Counted from the stretch's first letter, positions 51,581-60,646 are shown. The stretch: 64,000 bases of DNA from Vulcanimicrobiota bacterium (GCA_003161435.1 PMOS01000034.1:1-64000); one strand, 5' to 3'. A program made the numbers and translations. Notes: generated by a model from the sequence alone, not told the origin.

Positions 51581-53365
51581 ATGATCCAGACGCGCAAAAA
51601 GCCGACCGAAACCGGGGCGGCGTACATCACGGATTTCCTGATCAACCAGCAGGTGCCGTACGTGTTCGGCCTCTGCGGCCACGGTATCTTGGGGTTGCTC
51701 GACGGGCTGTTCGATCGCAGCGACGAGATCAAGACGATCTCCGTGCACCACGAGTCGGTCGCCGCGTTCATGGCCGACGGCTACTTTCGCATCGCGCAGC
51801 GGCCGGTGGCGACGTACACGTCGTGCGGACCGGGCTCGACCAACCTGGTGGTTGCGATCGCAGCGGCGATGGCGGACTCGTCGGCGATGCTGAACATTAC
51901 CGGCAACGTGCCGACGACGCAGTGGAACCGCGGCCCGTTTCAAGAGAGCGGGAAGTACTTCCAAGGCGATTTCGTCAACGTGCTGCGGCCCTACGTCAAG
52001 CGCAGCTATCAGCCCACGCGCGCGGAGATGCTCCCGCTCGCGCTGCGCCAGGCGTTCGACCTTATGAGCAACGGCCGCCCCGGTCCCGTTCACCTCGACG
52101 TGCCGCTCAACGTCTTCGCCGAGCCGGTCGACGACGACGCGGCCGCGCGCGAAGCGTGGTCCGCGCAAACATGGCACCGGCCGGCCGGTGATCCGGGGGC
52201 GATCGACGATGCGCTGCGGATGCTCGCCGCCGCCGAGCGGCCGGTCATCGTCGCCGGTCACGGCGTCGAGCTGTCGTGCGCCGAGGCCGCGTTGCGCGCG
52301 CTGGCGGAGAAGCTGCGCATCCCCGTCGCCACCACGCCGTTCGGCAAAGGGACGTTCGACGCAAGCCACCCGCTGAGTCTCGGAGCGACGGGCCGCAACG
52401 GATCGTTGCCGGCGAACGGCGCGTGCCGCAACGCCGACGTCGTGCTCGCGCTCGGCACGCGCTTCGACGATCGCGCCACCAGCGCGTGGTTGCCGGGCTT
52501 CACCTACGCGATCCCGCCGACGAAGCTGATCCACGTCGATATCGACCCGACCGAGATCGGCAAGAACTTCGAGCCCGCGATCGCGATCCTCGGCGACGCG
52601 AAGCTCGTCCTCGAGCAGCTGCTGCAGCGCGCGAGCGATGGGCCGCCGCGTGCGGCGTGGCACACGCGAATCGCCGCTTGGCGCAAGCGTTGGGATGATG
52701 CGACGGCTCCGCAGCGCGGCTCCGACGCGGTGCCGATCCGGCCCGAGCGCGTGGTCGCCGACCTGCGCCGCGTGGTGCCGCCCGACGGGATCGTGTTCTC
52801 CGACGTCGGCGTCCACCACAACTGGCTCATCTCGGAGTACGACGCGCACCGCCCGCGGACGCTCGTGCAGACGTGGGGCTTTGCGTCGATGGGGTTCGGC
52901 GTCGCGGGGCCGTTGGGCGCAAAGCTGGCCGCGCCGCACAGCCCGGTCGTCGCGGTCTGCGGTGACGGCGGCTTCGTGATGAACGCCAGCGCGGTGCTGA
53001 CGGCCGTCGAGTACGACATTCCCGTCGTCTGGGTGGTGTGGAACAACTTCGGCTACTGCGCGATCCGCGATCAGCAGCTGGGGTACTTCGGCGGCGACCG
53101 CGAGCTCGCCACCAGTTTCACCGACTCGAGCGGTGCGCTGTACAGCGCCGACTACGCGATGATGGCGCGCTCGATGGGCGCGCTGGGAGCGACGGTCGAG
53201 CGGCCGCAGGATTTCGCGCCGCAGCTCGAAGCGGCGATCGCGTCGGGCAGGCCGGCCGTGCTCGACGTGCGCATCGACCGCGAGGTCCGGCCGCTCGCAA
53301 CCGGGAGCTGGGATCTGCCCCCGCGACCGCATCCGATGCCGAACTTCGGCTGGGGAGACGAATGA
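51581..53365 (+). CDS. thiamine-diphosphate enzyme, acetolactate-synthase-like
   Basis: This 594-residue protein has the three-domain TPP fold. YVFGLCGHGILGLLDGL and HHESVAAFMADGYFR carry the catalytic glutamate in the first domain. RPVIVAGHGVELSCAEAALR opens the central domain. VVAVCGDGGFVMNASAVLTA with VVWNNFGYCAIRD is the GDG...NN cofactor site. The family includes acetolactate synthase, glyoxylate carboligase and several 2-keto acid decarboxylases. No regulatory small subunit is present, so a catabolic decarboxylase or carboligase is more likely. A cupin and a Dabb protein are co-encoded. Confidence 0.88.
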   Translation: MIQTRKKPTETGAAYITDFLINQQVPYVFGLCGHGILGLLDGLFDRSDEIKTISVHHESVAAFMADGYFRIAQRPVATYTSCGPGSTNLVVAIAAAMADSSAMLNITGNVPTTQWNRGPFQESGKYFQGDFVNVLRPYVKRSYQPTRAEMLPLALRQAFDLMSNGRPGPVHLDVPLNVFAEPVDDDAAAREAWSAQTWHRPAGDPGAIDDALRMLAAAERPVIVAGHGVELSCAEAALRALAEKLRIPVATTPFGKGTFDASHPLSLGATGRNGSLPANGACRNADVVLALGTRFDDRATSAWLPGFTYAIPPTKLIHVDIDPTEIGKNFEPAIAILGDAKLVLEQLLQRASDGPPRAAWHTRIAAWRKRWDDATAPQRGSDAVPIRPERVVADLRRVVPPDGIVFSDVGVHHNWLISEYDAHRPRTLVQTWGFASMGFGVAGPLGAKLAAPHSPVVAVCGDGGFVMNASAVLTAVEYDIPVVWVVWNNFGYCAIRDQQLGYFGGDRELATSFTDSSGALYSADYAMMARSMGALGATVERPQDFAPQLEAAIASGRPAVLDVRIDREVRPLATGSWDLPPRPHPMPNFGWGDE

Positions 53366-53754
53366 TGTCGACGAATCAGCCGGCCGACCGTGTGGTGCGG
53401 ATCGAAGAGGTGCCCTGGATCGAAGCGCCCGGCCATCATGGCGCGCTCTCGAAGCTGTTGATCAACCCGGACAACTGCGCGACGAAGTTCTACGACTTCC
53501 GCATCTCGTCGTACGAACCCAAAGGACATGTCGAAGTGCACGCGCACGAGCGCGCCGAGCACGTCTACTACATCCTGGGCGGTAAGGGCATCATGACGCT
53601 GGGCGACCGCACCTTCGTCGTCGAGCCGCACACGGCGATCTTCATCCCGCCGGGTCTCCGCCATGCGATCGACAACACCGGCCTCGAAAACCTCGTCTTC
53701 ATCGTCGTCAACGTGCCGGCCGACGAGCTGCCGCGCGTCGACACGCGCGTTTGA
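53362..53754 (+). CDS. cupin-domain protein
   Basis: This 130-residue protein has one cupin barrel. GHVEVHAHERAEHVYYILGG gives the HxH-E metal set of motif 1, and PHTAIFIPPGLRHAIDNTG gives the histidine of motif 2. It may be an isomerase, a small dioxygenase or a ligand-binding protein. ATG 53362 overlaps the TPP enzyme stop by four bases, with ATG 53365 equally possible. It probably acts in the same pathway. Confidence 0.85.
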   Translation: MMSTNQPADRVVRIEEVPWIEAPGHHGALSKLLINPDNCATKFYDFRISSYEPKGHVEVHAHERAEHVYYILGGKGIMTLGDRTFVVEPHTAIFIPPGLRHAIDNTGLENLVFIVVNVPADELPRVDTRV

Positions 53755-53783
53755 CCGACACCCACGCCCAGAAAGGCTGTCCC

Positions 53784-54083
53784 GTGATTCGTCATATGTT
53801 CTTCGGCAAAGTCAAGGAAGGCGTCCCCGACGCCGAGATCGACCGCCTGGTGACCGCGTGGAACGCGATGGGATCGAAGGTCGATTCGCTGCGCTCGATC
53901 ACCGCCGGCCGCAACGCGTGTGCCACCGACCAGCGCTACACCGTCGTACTCGTCGCCGACTTCGACGACTGGGCCGGCTACGAGACGTACGCCGACCACC
54001 CCGAACACGAGCAGATCAAACGCGACATCTCCAGCAAGATCATCGACGCCGACAACAAGAGCACGATCCAGCTGGAATTGTAG
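53784..54083 (+). CDS. Dabb-domain (stress-responsive A/B barrel) protein
   Basis: This 99-residue protein starts IRHMFFGKVKEGVPDAEIDR and contains AGRNACATDQRYTVVLVADF and YETYADHPEHEQIKRD, the ferredoxin-like dimeric barrel of the Dabb family. GTG 53784 is chosen because the family starts at this Ile-Arg-His and AAAGG lies about eight bases upstream. Members range from small lyases and cyclases to unknown stress proteins. It ends the operon, just before a palindromic repeat. Confidence 0.82.
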   Translation: MIRHMFFGKVKEGVPDAEIDRLVTAWNAMGSKVDSLRSITAGRNACATDQRYTVVLVADFDDWAGYETYADHPEHEQIKRDISSKIIDADNKSTIQLEL

Positions 54084-54142
54084 TCGGCAGAAAAAGGTTG
54101 AGCGCCGCTCTATCGAGCAGCGCTCTTCCCTAAAATCGAAAT

Positions 54143-54230
54143 GTCACCCTGAGCCCGTCGAAGGGCGAACCGATCTTGCGACGCTGCGGCATCCTTTTTC
54201 TCGATCGCCCTTCGACGAGCTCAGGATGAC
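54143..54230. repeat. paired palindromic repeat with GTCAyCCTGAGC arms
   Basis: The left arm (54143-54167) and right arm (54206-54230) are 25 nt each and agree at 23 positions as reverse complements, with 38 bp between them. Such GTCATCCTGAGC-type arms are widespread extragenic palindromes in bacteria. The right arm supplies the stop codon and last residues of the TonB-domain gene. The left arm closely matches the rebuilt target of the IS110 element. Confidence 0.75.
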
Positions 54231-54985
54231 GGTGTGCGCTTGCAGGTTTCGGTCTGCGCGATGTTTGCTAGGTTGGTTCCGACCGTTGTCGTCATGGTAA
54301 ACGACGCGTCGTCGTCGGCCTCGTAGCGGGTCAGTGCGGTGTCGCTTCCGGCAGCATCCCAGGTCCAGGTGTCGTCGACCCAGGGGAAGGCCCAGCCGAT
54401 GAGCCGGCCGTTGCGGCGGATCCGCCAGACGTGGTACTGATCCGGCGTGAGTGAGGTCGTCGCCGAGCCGTCGTTCTCGGTGAGGCCGGCCGCGTTCGCC
54501 GTGAACGTCAGCGTGCGCGCGTTGCCGCTCGCCGTCGTGCAGCGCCAGGTGCCGAGAAAATAGGTGAGCGGATCGGCGTGCTGCTCCGGCAGTTGCGCCG
54601 GAGGCGAATAGTCGACGACGTATGTGTACGTCCCGCCGACCCGAACGCAGTTCCGAACCGCGGGCGCGAACTTGCTCGCGCGCGCGGCCGCGAGCGCGGA
54701 GGGCTCGAGAAAGCGGCTCGACGCCCCCGCCACCCGGGCGGCGCGGACGTGACCGTCGGCTGCGAGGAAGACGGTGACAACGACCCGGCCGCCGACCCCG
54801 AAGTGGACGACTTGCCGAGGGATCTCCGGGACGGCCGCGTGCAACGTCCGTGCCCCAACGTTCGGATGCGCGCACGGGGACACCGCCGCGGCACGCGTCG
54901 CCGGCGCCTGTTGGGCGTGTGCCGCCGGCATCGCAACGGCGCAGAGGATGAGCGCCGCCAGCGTCGATGGAATGACGCGGCGCAT
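54221..54985 (-). CDS. secreted TonB C-terminal-domain protein
   Basis: This 254-residue protein has a signal peptide of about 24 residues (ends MPAAHAQ). Residues 35-125 resemble the TonB C-terminal domain, with GGRVVVTVFLAADGHVRAAR and RASKFAPAVRNCVRVGGTYT. The remaining 120 residues (FLGTWRCTTASGNARTLTFT) look like a lipocalin-type barrel I cannot name. No membrane anchor is present, so it is not a classical TonB. Its ATG overlaps the LivG-LivF stop by one base. The gene ends inside a palindromic repeat, so its natural C terminus may be lost. Confidence 0.7.
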   Translation of the reverse strand: MRRVIPSTLAALILCAVAMPAAHAQQAPATRAAAVSPCAHPNVGARTLHAAVPEIPRQVVHFGVGGRVVVTVFLAADGHVRAARVAGASSRFLEPSALAAARASKFAPAVRNCVRVGGTYTYVVDYSPPAQLPEQHADPLTYFLGTWRCTTASGNARTLTFTANAAGLTENDGSATTSLTPDQYHVWRIRRNGRLIGWAFPWVDDTWTWDAAGSDTALTRYEADDDASFTMTTTVGTNLANIAQTETCKRTPSS

Positions 54986-56457
54986 TACAGGTAACCATCA
55001 CCCATTTCGGCGGCGAAGCGGGCGGGCTCGCCCTCCCACGCGATGCGCGCGTGCTCGAGGAGATAGACGCGGTCGGCGTGCGGCAACGCGAACGTGACGT
55101 TCTGCTCGCCCAGCAACACGGTGATCGGGGTCGTGGCTCGCAGCCGTTCGAGCGCCTTGGACAGCTGCTCGAGGATGACCGGTGCGAGCCCGAGCGTCGG
55201 TTCGTCGAGGATCAGCAGCTTCGGCTGCATCATCAGGGCGCGAGCGATTGCGAGCATCTGCTGTTCGCCGCCCGAGAGCGTTTTCGCGATCTGGCGCTGG
55301 CGCGCATCGAGGATCGGGAACAGCTCGAAGAGCCAGGCGAGCTGACGCGCGCGGGCGTCGGCCGGCAGATGCTGGCCGCCAAGATCGAGGTTCTCTCGGA
55401 CCGACATGTCGCCGAAGAGCTCGCGCGTCTCGGGGCATTGGACGACACCGCTGCGCGCGATCGCCCCCGGCGTCATCCCGCGCAGCGCGCGTTCGCCGAA
55501 CCGGATCGTCCCCGTCGACGGCACGAGCCCCGAGATCGCATTGAACAGCGTCGTCTTACCGGCGCCGTTCAACCCGACGATCGACACGAACTCGCCCTCG
55601 TGCACGTCGATCGAAACCCCGTCGAGCGCCTGGGCCTTGTCGTAGAAGACGCTCACCGCGTCGACGCTGAGCAGGACGGGCTTCGCGCTCGGCGCTTCTC
55701 CGCGCCGTTCGACCGCCTCGATCTTGCCGCCGAGATAGACGCGTCGAACGGTTTCGTCGCGCATCACCTCTTCGGCGGTCCCGTCGGCGACGTACTCGCC
55801 GAGATACATGGCCAGGACGCGGTCGACCAGCGCCGCGACGCTCTTGACGTTGTGGTCGACCAGCAGCACCGCGCGACCTTGATCGCGCAGCGCGCGGATC
55901 AGATCGGAGAACGCGCCCATCTCGCCGCCGGTGAGGCCGGCGAACGGCTCGTCGATCAGCACCACCTTCGGATCTCGCGCGATCGCTTTGCCCATCTCCA
56001 TCCGCCGCAGATCGGCGAAGGGAAGCGTCGACGGATGCCGGTGCATCACCGCGCCCAGTCCGACCAAGTCGGCGATCTCGCGTGCGCGCTCGTCGACGCC
56101 GGGCGCCGCGACGAGCCGCAGCAGCGAGTCCGGGAGCAACGCGAGCTTGATGTTCTCGAGCACCGTCTGGCGGTGCAGTGGACGGGAATGCTGGAACACG
56201 ATTCCGACGCCCGACCGCGCGATGCGATACGGCGGCCAGCCGGCGACGTCGACGCCGTCGAGCCGCACGACGCCCGCGTCGGGCCGTTCGATCCCCATGA
56301 TCAGCTTCATCACGGTCGACTTGCCGGAGCCGTTCGGTCCGATCAACCCGAGAATCTCGCCCGGCCGGATGTCGAACCCGATGTCGTTGACCGCGACCAA
56401 ACCGCCGAAGCGTTTGACCAGGCCGCGTACCTCGAGGCGAGCAGCGACGCCGTTCAC
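54985..56457 (-). CDS. LivG-LivF fusion: two ABC ATPase subunits in one chain (system 3)
   Basis: This 490-residue protein carries two complete ATPases. The first (residues 8-245) has LIGPNGSGKSTVMKLIMGI, GIVFQHSRPLHRQTVLEN and VVLIDEPFAGLTGGE. A linker of about 15 residues follows. The second (from about 262) has IVGLNGAGKTTLFNAISGL, GVVQCPETRELFGDMSVREN, TLSGGEQQMLAIARALM and LLILDEPTLGLAPV. GTG 56457 overlaps the LivM stop by four bases. It replaces separate LivG and LivF and must fold into an internal dimer. Confidence 0.9.
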   Translation of the reverse strand: MNGVAARLEVRGLVKRFGGLVAVNDIGFDIRPGEILGLIGPNGSGKSTVMKLIMGIERPDAGVVRLDGVDVAGWPPYRIARSGVGIVFQHSRPLHRQTVLENIKLALLPDSLLRLVAAPGVDERAREIADLVGLGAVMHRHPSTLPFADLRRMEMGKAIARDPKVVLIDEPFAGLTGGEMGAFSDLIRALRDQGRAVLLVDHNVKSVAALVDRVLAMYLGEYVADGTAEEVMRDETVRRVYLGGKIEAVERRGEAPSAKPVLLSVDAVSVFYDKAQALDGVSIDVHEGEFVSIVGLNGAGKTTLFNAISGLVPSTGTIRFGERALRGMTPGAIARSGVVQCPETRELFGDMSVRENLDLGGQHLPADARARQLAWLFELFPILDARQRQIAKTLSGGEQQMLAIARALMMQPKLLILDEPTLGLAPVILEQLSKALERLRATTPITVLLGEQNVTFALPHADRVYLLEHARIAWEGEPARFAAEMGDGYL

Positions 56458-57380
56458 TCGCGTTCGCCCGCCCGCAGGAGCTGCCCGAGCAGACCGTCGG
56501 GGAAGAAGAGGATCACCGCCAACGCGACCGCCGAGACGACGAAGGTATTCATCTGCCCGAGCGGGCGCAACAGCTCGCTCGCGCAGATCAAGAAGATTGC
56601 GCCTAACGCTCCGCCCAGAATGGTGCGTCGCCCGCCGAGCACGGCTGCGATGATGATCTGCACGCCGATCGCGATATCGATCACGGTGCCGACCGAAGCC
56701 GTGCCCATGTACAGGATGAGCAACGCGCCGGCGAGTCCTGAGAAGATCGCGCTGATTGAGAACGCCGCCAACTTGTGCTTGGTGACGTTGAATCCGAGCG
56801 CCGCCGCCTCGACCGCATCCTGTCCGCTCGCCTGCAGGATCAACCCGATCGCCGAACGCGACAGGCCGAACAGGATCACCGCGCTCAGGACCATGAACGT
56901 CAGCGCATACCAATAGTTCACGCGCGGATCGATCGAGAGGACGTTCGGCACCGTCATCCCGATCTCGCCGCCGGTGATCCCCGCGAAGATGACGATGGCG
57001 TTCTGCAGCAGCAGCACCGCGACCAGCGTCACCAGACCGAAGTACGGTCCGCGCAGCCGAAGCGCCGGCATCGCGAGCAGCAATCCGCCGATCAGCGCCG
57101 CCAGCGCTCCTGCGACGACGCACAGCGGGATCGGCAAGTTGAATTGATTGTTGAGAATCGCGGCCGTGTAGGCGCCCAAGCCGATCAGAAACGTCGGGCC
57201 GAAATTGACCTCGCCCGCGAAGCCGAACAACAGATCCCACGACATCGAGAAGACGCCGAAATAGTAGGCGACGGTCAGCACGCCGAGCATGTAGGCGGAC
57301 AGCCAGAGCGGCAAAAATGCCGCCACGAAAACGATCAGCGTGCCGATCAACACCAGGCGCGAGCGAAGGAGACGAATCAC
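56454..57380 (-). CDS. livM: Liv-type ABC importer permease LivM family (system 3)
   Basis: This 308-residue permease has SMSWDLLFGFAGEVNFGPTF, the LivM fingerprint, and GVQIIIAAVLGGRRTILGGA. About nine membrane helices are visible. GTG 57380 is used. It follows the LivH gene after 13 bases and overlaps the ATPase fusion. System 3 lies on the minus strand, opposite to systems 1 and 2. Confidence 0.9.
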   Translation of the reverse strand: MIRLLRSRLVLIGTLIVFVAAFLPLWLSAYMLGVLTVAYYFGVFSMSWDLLFGFAGEVNFGPTFLIGLGAYTAAILNNQFNLPIPLCVVAGALAALIGGLLLAMPALRLRGPYFGLVTLVAVLLLQNAIVIFAGITGGEIGMTVPNVLSIDPRVNYWYALTFMVLSAVILFGLSRSAIGLILQASGQDAVEAAALGFNVTKHKLAAFSISAIFSGLAGALLILYMGTASVGTVIDIAIGVQIIIAAVLGGRRTILGGALGAIFLICASELLRPLGQMNTFVVSAVALAVILFFPDGLLGQLLRAGERE

Positions 57381-57393
57381 GATCGCGGAGCGG

Positions 57394-58269
57394 TCATCGC
57401 CGGCCGAGCAGACCCTGCGGGCGCAGGTAGACCACCAGCACCAGCAGCAACAGCGCGGGGATCGGCCGCAAGGTGGGGTTCAACAGGTACGCGGTGATCG
57501 TCTCGAGATAGCCGACGACAAAGGCCGCCAACAGCGAGCCCGAGACGCTGCCGAGCCCGCCGAGCACGACGATGGAGAACGCGCTCGCGGTGAGCTGGCC
57601 CGCGTTGGCGGTGCCGACGCCCAGGAACGATGCAAGCAGCACGCCGGCGATCCCGGCCAGCGTGCCGTAGATGCTCCAGACCAGAAAGTAGATGCGCGAG
57701 AGGTCGAAGCCCAGCAGCGTCAAGCCGCGCGGGTTGATCGACGCGGCGAGCATCGATTTGCCGACCCGCGTTCGGTTGATCAGCAGCCACAGCAGGCCGA
57801 TCACCACCCAGCACACGACGGCGATCATGATCTCGTTCTTCGGCGTGCGGACGCCGAAGATGTCGACGACCCCGCGGATCAGCGGCCGCATCGTCACCGG
57901 GTTGTCGCTGAACAAGGCCGCCATGCCGACCTGGATCATGATTCCCCAGAGCAGCGTGCCGGTGAGCACGAAAATCTCCGTCTCCTCGCGCGGGATCTTG
58001 CGCGAGCGCTGGATCGGGCGCACGACGACGAAGTAGGTCAGGTAGGCGGTGAGCAGGCCCGCCAAGATGCCGACGAGCGTGCCGCCGTACACCCCCAATC
58101 CGAGGTCGCCGGCCGCCCACCAACCGATCAGCGCCGCGACCAGCATGATCCCGCCGTGCGAAAGATTCAGCACGCCCGAGACGCCGAAGATCAGCGTGAA
58201 GCCGACCGCCGCGAGCGCGTAGAGCGCGCTGATGGCGAACCCGTCGATCAGGATCTGAAGTGCGGTCAT
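57394..58269 (-). CDS. livH: Liv-type ABC importer permease LivH family (system 3)
   Basis: This 291-residue permease has YALAAVGFTLIFGVSGVLNL then SHGGIMLVAALIG, and IVVLGGLGSVSGSLLAAFVV near the C terminus. ATG 58269 has GGGAG about six bases upstream. It partners LivM encoded next. The binding-protein gene lies 80 bp upstream on the same strand. Confidence 0.9.
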   Translation of the reverse strand: MTALQILIDGFAISALYALAAVGFTLIFGVSGVLNLSHGGIMLVAALIGWWAAGDLGLGVYGGTLVGILAGLLTAYLTYFVVVRPIQRSRKIPREETEIFVLTGTLLWGIMIQVGMAALFSDNPVTMRPLIRGVVDIFGVRTPKNEIMIAVVCWVVIGLLWLLINRTRVGKSMLAASINPRGLTLLGFDLSRIYFLVWSIYGTLAGIAGVLLASFLGVGTANAGQLTASAFSIVVLGGLGSVSGSLLAAFVVGYLETITAYLLNPTLRPIPALLLLVLVVYLRPQGLLGRR

Positions 58270-58349
58270 CCGTTCTCCCGATGCATGCCGGATCGCGGCC
58301 CGGGTATGCCCCGGGTCGCGATCCGTTCAGTGCTCGTCGATCGGCGTGG

Positions 58350-59612
58350 TCAGTGCGGTGACTTGATCGCCGCGGGGAAGGTGATCTTTCCGTTGGCCTT
58401 GTCGCGCGGCCAAATCGTGACCTGCTTGCCGTTCTGCCACTGGATGTCGACGCCCGTGACCAGACCCGGCCCGTACTTGATCGCGTGCGTGTACTGGTCG
58501 CTCTGGCCATAGAACTGGACCTTGCCGATCGTGCCGACGTAGTCGGTCTTTTCCATCTCGGCAACGATCTTGTCCGGATCGGTCGAGCCGGCGCGCTTGA
58601 TCGCGTCGGCGATGATGTGCACGTCGTCGTACGTCGTGTAGCCGTCGTACGCCGGCGACGAGCCGAAGCGCTTGATATAGGCGTCGGTGAACGGGATCGT
58701 TCCCGGCGTGATCGCGACGCCCGGCGCGGCGGCCGACGCGGTGATGACGCCCTCGGCGTCGCCGTTGGTGTCTTTCCAGAACGTGCTCGTCGTCGCTTGC
58801 GAGCTCTGCCCGGCCATCGCGATCGGAACGCGCTGGTCGTGCCACTGCACCGTCGGCTGCACGCCGACGTGGCTGATCCCGGTGGTGATCACGTCGGGAT
58901 GCTCGCCTTCGATCTTGTTGAAGATCGGCGTGAAGTCGGTCGTATCCGGGTTGAAGCGGATGTGGTCGAGCACCTTGAGCCCGGCCTTGGGCAGGCAGTC
59001 GAGGTATTGCGCGTCGAGCGGCGTCGTCCAAGCGGCGTCCTCGCTCATCACGACGGTCGTCTTCGCGTGGAAGTCCTTGACGATCGTGTCATGCTCGAAG
59101 TCGCAGATCGATTGCGCGATGAATGCCGAGGTCAGCCAACCGTGGAACGTGTACTTGTATTGCGCGTAGTCGTCGTGGACGTGCTTGGAGATATCGGTGC
59201 TGGCCGCGCCGGGCGTGATGAACGGCATGTGCATGCGCCCCGACCACGGCTCGATCGCCAGCGCGACCTCGCTGATGTAGCTGCCGATCACCGCCGAGAC
59301 CTTGTCCTCGGTGACCGCGCGTTGGAACGCGCGAACGGCGTCGGACGACGAGGAGTGATCGTCGTAGGTGATGACCATGACCTGACGCCCGTTCACGCCG
59401 CCGTGGGCGTTGATGTCGTCGGCGGCCATCTGCGCGGCCTTGGTGATCGAGGCGCCGGCGACGGACGACTCCTCGCCGATGACCCCGATCTTGATCGGCT
59501 CCGCGGCCGGTATCGCGGCAGCGGACGTGAGGCTGAGCGCCGCGGCCAACGCCACGGCGCGCGGAACGAGCCAGCGCGCTAGGCGGGCGGGTGTTTGCTT
59601 CGAATCGATCAC
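58350..59612 (-). CDS. periplasmic binding protein, Liv family (system 3)
   Basis: This 420-residue protein has a signal peptide (residues 1-36, ends AAIPAAE), then IKIGVIGEESSVAGASITKA, ADDINAHGGVNGRQVMVITY and AVIGSYISEVALAIEP. The fold is the type I periplasmic binding fold of LivJ. GTG 59612 has GGGAGG upstream. An insertion of about 40 residues around 150-200, with QSICDFEHDTIVKDFHAKTT, is not usual for LivK. It leads the minus-strand operon for system 3. Confidence 0.88.
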   Translation of the reverse strand: MIDSKQTPARLARWLVPRAVALAAALSLTSAAAIPAAEPIKIGVIGEESSVAGASITKAAQMAADDINAHGGVNGRQVMVITYDDHSSSSDAVRAFQRAVTEDKVSAVIGSYISEVALAIEPWSGRMHMPFITPGAASTDISKHVHDDYAQYKYTFHGWLTSAFIAQSICDFEHDTIVKDFHAKTTVVMSEDAAWTTPLDAQYLDCLPKAGLKVLDHIRFNPDTTDFTPIFNKIEGEHPDVITTGISHVGVQPTVQWHDQRVPIAMAGQSSQATTSTFWKDTNGDAEGVITASAAAPGVAITPGTIPFTDAYIKRFGSSPAYDGYTTYDDVHIIADAIKRAGSTDPDKIVAEMEKTDYVGTIGKVQFYGQSDQYTHAIKYGPGLVTGVDIQWQNGKQVTIWPRDKANGKITFPAAIKSPH

Positions 59613-59749
59613 GTAGTCTGTCCTCCCTCGTCTGGTCGCGCAAGCTGCGCCTATGATTTCACGAATACAACAGGAAGCTACGGGTTCTGCTTAGGCGGGA
59701 CGTATACGCCCGGTGCGGCGCCGATCCCCTGCGGTGCGGCCTCGCACGG

Positions 59750-60598
59750 CTACGGCCGCACCAGCGAGGCCGTAAAGCTCCGGAGGGCCTCCAACGCCGC
59801 GGGAGCGGTCACGGCGTCGTTATGGTGCATTCCCGGCAGCTCGACGAAGCGTTTCTCCTGTGCGGCGCCGGCGGCAAAGACAGCACGCCCGAGTGCGATC
59901 GGAACATCCTCGTCGGCGGCGCCGTGGAGCACCAGCAGCGGCGCGTGCGACCGCGCCACGAAACCGGCTTCGTCGAACGCTTCGATCGCGTCCGGGGCGA
60001 GCGTGATGGCGGCCGCAACTTGCGGCGGCACTCCGTTCAAGCGGGCGAACACCGGAAACTCGTCGCGCGCGGACGGGAACGGCGCGGCGAGAATGAGGCC
60101 CGCGAGCGGGCGTTGAGCCGCGGCGTAGGTGGCCATGGCAGTGCCGAGCGAAAAGCCGTACGCGACGACCGGAGTCGACTTGCTCTGACCGGCAACGGCA
60201 TCGATGATGCGCACGGCATCGTTTTGGAAGGCCGCGACGCCGGGCGTCCCCGCGCTGAATCCATAGCCGCGATAATCGAACACGACGACGGTCGGCCCTT
60301 GCGCGGCGAGCGCGCGGTAGAGCGCGTCGCTCCGGTCGAGCGTCATGCCGTTGCCGTTGAAGAACACGACCGTGGGATCGTGGAGGTTGCTCCCGGCGTA
60401 CTTCCAGCCGCGCAGCGTAACGCCGCCGGCGTCGAGCGTCATGGTCGCGCGTCCGGCGGCGTTCGTCCATTCGGCGAGCGGTGCGGTGGGGACCGGATCG
60501 GGGATCACGATGTCGGCATGAAAGACCGGCCCGGCCTGCGCCGCAGCCCCAGACGTTGCAGCCAGAACGAGCAGCAGCGTCAAGAGCGGTGTGCGCAT
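59750..60598 (-). CDS. secreted alpha/beta hydrolase
   Basis: This 282-residue protein has a signal peptide (residues 1-20, ends GAAAQA). The nucleophile elbow is YGFSLGTAMATYA (GxSxG). The acid is in LHGAADEDVPIAL and the histidine in ELPGMHHNDAV. VVFDYRGYGFSAGTPG is the usual block before the elbow. It belongs to the BAAT/abhydrolase group of esterases or lipases acting outside the cytoplasm. Substrate unknown. Confidence 0.85.
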   Translation of the reverse strand: MRTPLLTLLLVLAATSGAAAQAGPVFHADIVIPDPVPTAPLAEWTNAAGRATMTLDAGGVTLRGWKYAGSNLHDPTVVFFNGNGMTLDRSDALYRALAAQGPTVVVFDYRGYGFSAGTPGVAAFQNDAVRIIDAVAGQSKSTPVVAYGFSLGTAMATYAAAQRPLAGLILAAPFPSARDEFPVFARLNGVPPQVAAAITLAPDAIEAFDEAGFVARSHAPLLVLHGAADEDVPIALGRAVFAAGAAQEKRFVELPGMHHNDAVTAPAALEALRSFTASLVRP

Positions 60599-60646
60599 AC
60601 GAATGCAGTTCGAGCACCGCGTACGGCCGTCCCCGCGAGCGCTGGG

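Noticed and set aside
50993-53332. Minus-strand open frame of 779 codons antisense to LivF and the TPP enzyme
   Set aside because: Arg-rich with no motif; the plus-strand genes have complete catalytic motifs.
58485-59582. 365-codon plus-strand frame over the system 3 binding protein
   Set aside because: Low-complexity Arg/Val/Asp shadow of a clear signal-peptide-bearing protein.
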